From assembly GCF_000247815.1 (NCBI RefSeq), contig NC_021681.1:16893192-16957191 (forward strand): a stretch of 64,000 nt of DNA. The letters are read 5' to 3'. A program made the position numbers and the translations under genes. This document shows, one piece after another, positions 57,357 through 64,000 of this stretch; position 1 is the first letter of the stretch; every line of letters starts with the position of its first letter. A model generated the notes under the pieces. That model was not told where the DNA came from and made no database searches. It saw only the letters and a list, made by a program, of their open reading frames with translations. The DNA is from Ficedula albicollis. Its lineage: Eukaryota; Chordata; Aves; Passeriformes; Muscicapidae.

Positions 57357-60300
57357 GAATATTCATTTTCCAAATACCTGAGCTAAATTACGGATGTGCT
57401 TAGAAATAAGTTACCAGCTGAACAGTAATTTGAGAGGCCAAGGAAGTACCATGTCTTCCTTTCCTCTGTCTTATTAAAAAAAAGCACCTGTGATGACAGT
57501 CAGAAGATGTGAAGCTAATGAAAATGTCAATTCTGCCTTTGTTCATAGGACTCCACTGTTTGGGGTGGAGAGGTCCCTGAATGGAAGTCAGTAGCACACA
57601 CATAGCAAATTCAGCACCTCACTCTGAAAAGTGAATCTTTTGTATGTGCCACGAAGAGGCAGCTGCTAGATTCAACACCCTCCTGAGGAACTCATAACAG
57701 GAGCAGTGGAAATTGCTGCCCTGGTGGGAGGAGTGCATTTAGAGTGGCTGTAATTTCATTCACAAAAAGCAAATGAAAATACTGCGAATGATACATGGAT
57801 CTGTAAGTAAAGTTTTCTGGGACCAAAGTCCTAAGTGTTGCTACTGTGCCTTTTGGATGTAACTACTGTATATTCAGTGTCATTTTGTCTATGCAGACTG
57901 TTATTTGAGACTGTGTAAGTCTACTGAATTTTGCATAGAGGGCTCATTCTGGACTAGAGCTTTAAAATTATCTTCCTGTGACTAGATAAAAATGCTCCTA
58001 CAGGGTTTTTTTCCTTCTTTCTCTTTTTGATATATTTGGTTTGGAGGTCATGCAACTTTTTTTGAGTCCATTTCTTTACATTTCACTCTGATTTATTACT
58101 GACAAATTCCGTCCCAAACAGTTTTTATCTCCGTCTAAGTGGAAAACAGCTCTCTTGAGTTCAGCCTGGCCTGCCTCTGCAGAGGTAATCTCGTTGACTC
58201 AGAATGTGTTGCAAAGCAGGCATGAACCACTCATTGTTTGTGGTCTCTCATGAGGAGAGCCCAGGCATGTGGGATGCCACCAGCAACACTGGGTTGGTGT
58301 CGCAAGTATTATTTGTTCTACAGTTTAAGTGTGTAAGAGAAGACAAGCAGAAAGTTCAATGGAGGGAAAATATTGCTGTGGTGGGGAGGGACGGTGGTTA
58401 CTTGGTTTGGCTTTCAGTTGTCCCTTTAAACAAAATTCCACTAATCTTTATAAATCATGGTGGAGATGGCAGTGCAGAGATAAAGAGCTCTGCGTGGTGC
58501 TCATGCTCGTCCCGGCCTAGCAAGTGGCAGAAAAGCAAAGAGGCTGCTTCCCTTGCAGGTGTGTAAGTACATCCAGACTCACTGTGTAGCTAGGGGCTTG
58601 AATTTATCTTTGAGGCAGAACTTCCTGACAGTTTGGACCATCCTCACACTTGTTTGCAGTCTGAATATTGAACAAGCAGGAGAGGAAGTGTGGGAGAGTT
58701 GGGGGGTGCTCCTTGCTTGAATCCAAGGAAAGAGCAGGGGAGCCCTGCCAGGGACCCCGGACACCTCCTGTGCTGTGTGGGCATGGCAAGCAGAGAGGAT
58801 ATATTTAATTATAGCCTTGCAAACGTCCACTGATCCTGTGGGAACCCAGTACCAAAGTACCTCTGTGATTGAGCCATGTAGACTTCTCTGGGCTAGGCTG
58901 CACTTTCCCAACCTATTCATAGAAATTGTGAAAGGAGGGAGGCTCTTGAGAGTTTATTGACAGGTGAGAAATAGCAAGATGTTTCAAGACAAACAAAACA
59001 GACTAAGACCAAACTGTTCTGGCCAAGCTATGGCAATCTGCTGCTAATGGACTTGAAAAAGAAATCAGCTTCTGGGTGCAGAACATAGAACATTGTCCTA
59101 CTGTGTTATCAGACCAGTAATTCTGTAGCCTGACATCTTGTCAGGAGTTGGGATCTGATATTTCAAAGTTTCCTCCCAAATCCAGGCTGCTTTCTACCCT
59201 GCAGTGACATTGTATTCAGTTACAGCATCATGATCCAAATTTCCACTTTTTGAGGACCTGATGCTCTCTGAACAACAGGCTCAGTGGCACACCCTAGGAC
59301 ATCTAATAACTTTCTGGAACATGTCCTCCCTTTAGTACAAGTTCTCTCAGCAGTCCTTGGCATATGGTCCAAGTTTCCAAGAAACTAGGGCAGTAATTGA
59401 TGGCAGTGAAAGTGAGAATGCTTCACATAAGCAGTAAGAAATCCAGGTGACAACTTTAATATTTTGTTGTTATCTTCTTCAAATATGAGAAATGCTGTTC
59501 TGGTATAATTTTAAGTCAACAGATTTGGGGAGTGTCAGTTATTTTGTTCACTCTGCATGTGAGTGATTCAGCACTGAATTTAATTTCAAAAATTTTAATT
59601 TTTAATTTAAATTCAAAAATTTTCAATATGCCTTGCTGGCTTTCATCTTAAAAGACTTTTAAAATATTACTTCATTTTGTTTTTCTTTTAATAATGCTGA
59701 GAGCTAATTCTTCTGACTAAGCAAATAAGCAGGACAAATAAAAAGTAGCAGATACCTGAAAACAATAAGGTTTATTCTGTAGATGTTTAAGGTGCCTTTG
59801 ATGTTAGACTGTAATTGACAGCTGCAAATGCTGAGGCCATTTGAAAATCAGAGTGGGATTTTAGGAGTTGAGGACACCTCCTTTTACTGATCTCAAGGAA
59901 AAATTCTGGTCTTTGTAGATCCTGATTTATTTCTCCTCCTCTGAAGAGTGAAAAAGTCGAGCAGGAGCGAGGGTGGATGGAAGTGCTGGAAATAGCAGCT
60001 GTGTGCCAAGTGATCCAGCTCCTCACCGGGGCTGCCGTGTGCCGCTCTGTGTCCGAGCCCCTGCCTGGATCCGGCTGCTGTTGGCAGAGCCTGAATCCTT
60101 CCTGAGAACAAATCACTTTATTGTTCCTGCCTGCTCATGCACTGCCTTTTGGGAGCGTGGTTCATGTTGTTGCAAGAAGCAGAACCATTAGCACCAAATG
60201 AATTCTTTGTCAAGCAGCACAGTCTCCCTGAAATTTTTACTCTTTTCTACAGCAGCTTTCTCCCAGGGTCAAATTTGCAGTATTGTAGGGGACTGGCTCC

Positions 60301-63300
60301 TGACTTCTTTTTGTTAATTCTGCAGATCATGGCCTACTATGACTTTCCATGAAACTGGCTCCTTTCTATTTCTTCCTCATCCGAGCGAGCAGCTGGGCAA
60401 TGAAATGTGGCAGCTCTGGGACTTGAGGAAAACAGTTCTGTTTCGGTTAAGGCCTGTGGAAACTGGGCTGTTTGAAACAGCCAAAATTTCCACCCTGAAT
60501 AGCTGCACCAAAAGCTCCATGGCAGGGAGCCACCAGCTCAGGGGATGATCCCTGGCAAAGCACAAGAGCAGATCCCAAGAGTCCCATCATTCTGTGCCAC
60601 AGCAGCCGTCACTGTCCTGTTTCTGCCCAGATCCAGGGATTCCAGAGCAGCTGCATTAGTGTAACCACACTGCAGCTGGGGGCAAATCATGGATTGTGAG
60701 CCATCAAAACTGATCCCATGGCTCATAGTCAGCCTCAGTGTTGTGTGACACAAGACTTTGAGCAGCTTGGTTCACTATTAAGGCCTTTAGCCCCTAACAC
60801 AGTACACAGTAACAGCAAGAATTGGCTTGCTTCTCCCAAAATTCAAAAATTGGTCTGGTTGAGTCCTTAGTCATGTGTGCCTGGAGCTGACCTGACATTT
60901 AGTGTCAACATCTTGCTCAAGCTCAGGATCTGGCCATTGCAGAGAGAAATAATTGACTTTTGATTTGTTTTCCACAAGATACTTCCTTGCTCTACATCTC
61001 ATTATTTTCATTCTTTGTTCCTAGTGAGATGGAAATATCTCCTTTGTTTCAACCCAGTCCAGCTTCCCCCAAGCAGCTCTGAGGAGGCAGCTACTTTCCT
61101 ACAAGCACTTGCTCCTTGCTGGCAGCAGGGGATTGTTTAAACTTTTGCACAAAGCTGGTAAGTTTTGTTCAGGTGCCTAAAATAAGTTCCAGAGGGAACC
61201 TTAGCACGTTGATAAAAATATGTCCCTTTATCCTGCAGCAGTGGCCTCTCTGAAGAGCGTCCTTGTAGTTTCCTGTCTCTGCTTCCTTCCCTCTCTCTAA
61301 CTTTTTGTTTTGTTTGGAGTGGGGGGGTTGCCTTATTTTTTCCTGCAAGGGGAATTATTCCATGGGGCTGGATCATGTTAATGCATTACAGAGGCAAGGG
61401 AGGCTTTGAAAGATGCTTGTCCCAAGCTGGAATTCTGTCAAAACTGGCTGGATGTTTGGTGCTTGCTAGTTGTAGCCCCTTTCCTTTCACCTGTACCACA
61501 GCTTCTTCCTGATCCCAAAAATATCCCGAATTAGAGTCTCTGGTATTACGCAGGAATTCCCTTCCTTCTGTGCTGGGGCTGATTAAAATCTCTCATTACC
61601 TTTACCTTCTAATGTCAGTACTTTATGCAAAACCATTTCCTAGTAAGAAAAGTTCAGGGCAACTCAGCCCTGAAGTGTTACCTGTGCAGAAGTGAAACCT
61701 CTGGTCTTCATTAGACATTCCCCAAACCATTTCTGGGCAGTAGGAATGGGACAGTGTGATGACAGATGAGTTGGCTTATTCTGCTTCTTTCTCCCAACAC
61801 GGGCAGTTGTCCTGGGCAGAGAAGTAAGCTCTCAAGCTGCCTTATCTTCTACAAAGCTGACTGGTCCTGCAGCTTGGCACAGGTACAGGTGTGACCCATG
61901 TGCTGCCTTGAATTAATTTTCTCCAGGCTATGAGTGTGGTTTGTACTGGGAATACCCTGTTCTTGCTAGAAAATCACCTCCTGGGGAAATTTGTCCTTGG
62001 TAAAGCATGTGGGAGATGATGTGATGAGGGGGTGTTATCAGCACAACCTTTGGGGTGTGTGGTGAGTCAACACACAGCCCTCATCTGCTCCACCCCAGAG
62101 CAATGCAGGAGAGAAGCAGAAGGGCAAAAGTGAGAAAATCTGTGGACTGAGATAAAGATAGTTCAATAGGTACAGCAAAAGTTGTGTGCACCAGCAAAGC
62201 AAAATAAGGAATTCATTACTGCTTCCCACAGGCCGGCAGGTGCTCAGCCATTTCTGGGAGAGCCAGAACAGTTACTTCATCGTGCATAACTCTTATTTGT
62301 GAAGACAGACATCATAACTCCTCCTTTCTCCCAGTTTTATTGCTGAGCCTTTGGCACACGGTGTGGGCTCTCCATTTGGTCAGCTGGGGTCAGCAGTCTG
62401 TGCTCTCCCCTCCCACTGCCTTGTGCACCCCCAGCCTGCTCACTGTGGGAAACAGAGCTGCCCTTCGTGCTGTGTAGGCAACAGCTAAAACACCCCTGCC
62501 TTATCAGCTCTGTTTTGGTCCCAGATCCAAAACACAGCACCACACCAGCTACTGGAGAGAAAATGAGCTCTGTCCTGCCCCCAGCCAGATCTGTGTCTTT
62601 TTGTTGTGCTTTGCATGGGACTGGCCGCAGCAGATGAGGAGTGGAAGCACAGCACAGCTCAGGAGGGGCAAAAGCTCCTCTGAGCCCAGCTGGGCACCAG
62701 AGGAACTGGGTGGGTGGCAGCAGGGGCTGCTGTGGGGTGGCACCCACTTACTGGACAGAGCCCAGTTAGAGAGTAGAAACTGAGGGTTTTCCTGAACACT
62801 TCTGGGGAGATCTGAAAGGACGTGGCATACAACCCTGAAAGGAGAGAGGAGTCTTGGTCATCTGCTCCATCTCCAGGGAGTTGTTGACTGGGACCTTTAA
62901 ACCCCCTGCTGAGCAGGATGGAAGAGATCAGTACTGCACTGGGAGCTGGTGCTTGCTTTTCACCACTTCAGGAGAGGTTGTAGCAGCTGTCACTGCCTGA
63001 CTGTGCCAGAGCTGTTGCAGGCCCCTTTTCAGCCCTATGGATCAGGAGACCAGTTTTTTAATCACGAAGAGGTTTTCTTCTGCGTCTCATCATGAATTGA
63101 TGCAATAGATCTGTAACTGTCCCAAGCAGCTGCTGCTGTGCCTGGCTTTCTGTGCAGATTTGGGCTCTGAAACAAAAGGATGGGGATAGAAAAGAAGCTA
63201 AAAACTCTGGTTTGCTGAAGTAGCACCAAGTCAACACGGCAGCTGCATTTCAGCCTGGATTATTATTTAGAGCCATTTGTATTCAGGATTCTCTTACAGC

Positions 63301-64000
63301 AGCTCAAACCTGGAGCTTGACCTGCGTTCAGGTGTGTATGTACCAATTAGTTTGTATTAGGCTTAACTACGGAGAAGGTCATACAATGGTCTTGGTGCAG
63401 GAAAGGCTGAATCAATGTGAAATGCAGGTTGTTCCTCTAAGGATTCAGGAATGGAAACCTTACCTCCACCACCACCACACCCACTTTCAGAACTTGCACA
63501 TCACAAAGAAGTTGTGAAATACCTTTGTGGTGGGTGACTGTCTCAAATGCAAATGTAACAGTTTAAAAGTGTCTCCTTATTCTAACTCCTTCAAAGGAGA
63601 GAGAGCTTTGCACCTGCTCCAGGGGAGATGGGGAGATTGCAAGAGAAAAGCAGGGGAGATATGGGGCTTCCCCCTGAGCCTCGCTGGAGTGTGGGCAGCG
63701 GGGCTGGGGGGCTGCTGGGGACCAGCACCCCAAAAATGTAGAGAGTGGTTTTAGGAGGGATCCTATTTTAATCCTTATTGTTTAATCGGGAGTCTCATTT
63801 CATGTTATGAAAATAGGGATATTTCTCATGATCCCTTAGTGCTGTCTCGTGTGTTCTTGCAGCAAAGTGAAATTGTTTGAGCCGAGTGAGGGTGCAAGAA
63901 CTGCTCTGTGCATAGGGAGGGTGCAGCTGGGGAACAGCAGCGTTGTGCTTATGGGCACTGCTGAGATTGTCTGGAGACTTGAAATGTCAACATGATCAGT
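57357..64000. other. right-hand intergenic region
   Basis: 6.6 kb with no recognised gene, RNA gene or mobile element. GC rises toward the right. A small CpG-dense patch lies at 59955-60080. An A/T segment at 59578-59632 repeats TTCAAAAATTTT. Open frames at 58204-58566 (+), 58579-58920 (-), 59787-60116 (-) and 62337-62747 (-) show no family features. By human gene order B3GNT7 would follow, but nothing of it is visible here. Confidence 0.7.

Noticed and set aside
58204..58566. 120-codon plus-strand frame after the candidate small gene
   Set aside because: It does not join in frame to the candidate exons (a splice to the AG near 58321 meets a stop within four codons), and shows no motif.
62337..62747. 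136-codon minus-strand frame in the GC-richer right end
   Set aside because: Higher GC lowers stop frequency. The peptide is low in order (Pro/Leu/Cys/His runs) and resembles translated non-coding DNA.
1..64000. CRISPR arrays, operons, bacterial promoters, phage or insertion sequences
   Set aside because: The direct repeats vary in unit and have no spacers. The gene is split by introns and the mobile elements are CR1-type, so the DNA is vertebrate nuclear.
1..64000. tRNA, snoRNA or microRNA genes
   Set aside because: No cloverleaf A/B box pair, paired C/D or H/ACA boxes, or long hairpin was recognised by eye. A covariance-model scan was not possible, so absence is not proven.
62000..64000. 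First exon of B3GNT7 at the right edge
   Set aside because: Expected from human gene order, but no glycosyltransferase-like coding block or clear promoter could be seen before 64000.

Overview
The window looks like bird nuclear DNA. It is AT-rich, has long introns with GT..AG borders, and carries 3' ends of avian-type CR1 LINEs (12463-12516 and 36929-37356). One gene dominates: the 3' two thirds of ARMC9 (LisH/armadillo-repeat protein of the ciliary basal body and tip), on the + strand. Twenty-one coding exons can be placed by splice sites, continuous reading phase and protein similarity recalled from human ARMC9. They run from 42 to the stop codon at 54792-54794 and keep one open frame of 668 codons. 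The exons for the LisH N-terminus lie left of the window. The species cannot be named from the sequence.

Layout. Positions 1-8045 hold the exons before and around the coiled coil. Positions 8046-20158 hold two long introns with a 36-nt candidate microexon (13871-13906) that adds 12 residues in frame. Positions 20159-31757 hold the armadillo-like core. Within it, the exon at 28692-28766 is followed 86 bp later by an almost identical second copy with its donor, and its upstream splice region is present three times. Positions 31699-37689 hold the acidic segment and the conserved [15 protein letters not shown] block. Positions 42813-54794 hold the low-complexity Ser/Pro-rich tail, ending in SSQSYRK. 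A 3' UTR probably reaches about 55790.

To the right of ARMC9 no known gene is recognised. Two stretches (55675-56106 and 57257-57356) look like splice-compatible coding exons of an unidentified small protein; this is a candidate only. From human gene order (recalled), B3GNT7 would be expected beyond the right edge.

The oddest general property is about fifteen local direct duplications (units of roughly 55-360 bp, most nearly identical) spread along the gene, including the exon copy. Either this lineage has many young tandem duplications here, or the assembly kept unmerged contig ends or haplotypes. No new enzymatic, defence or mobile system is visible.
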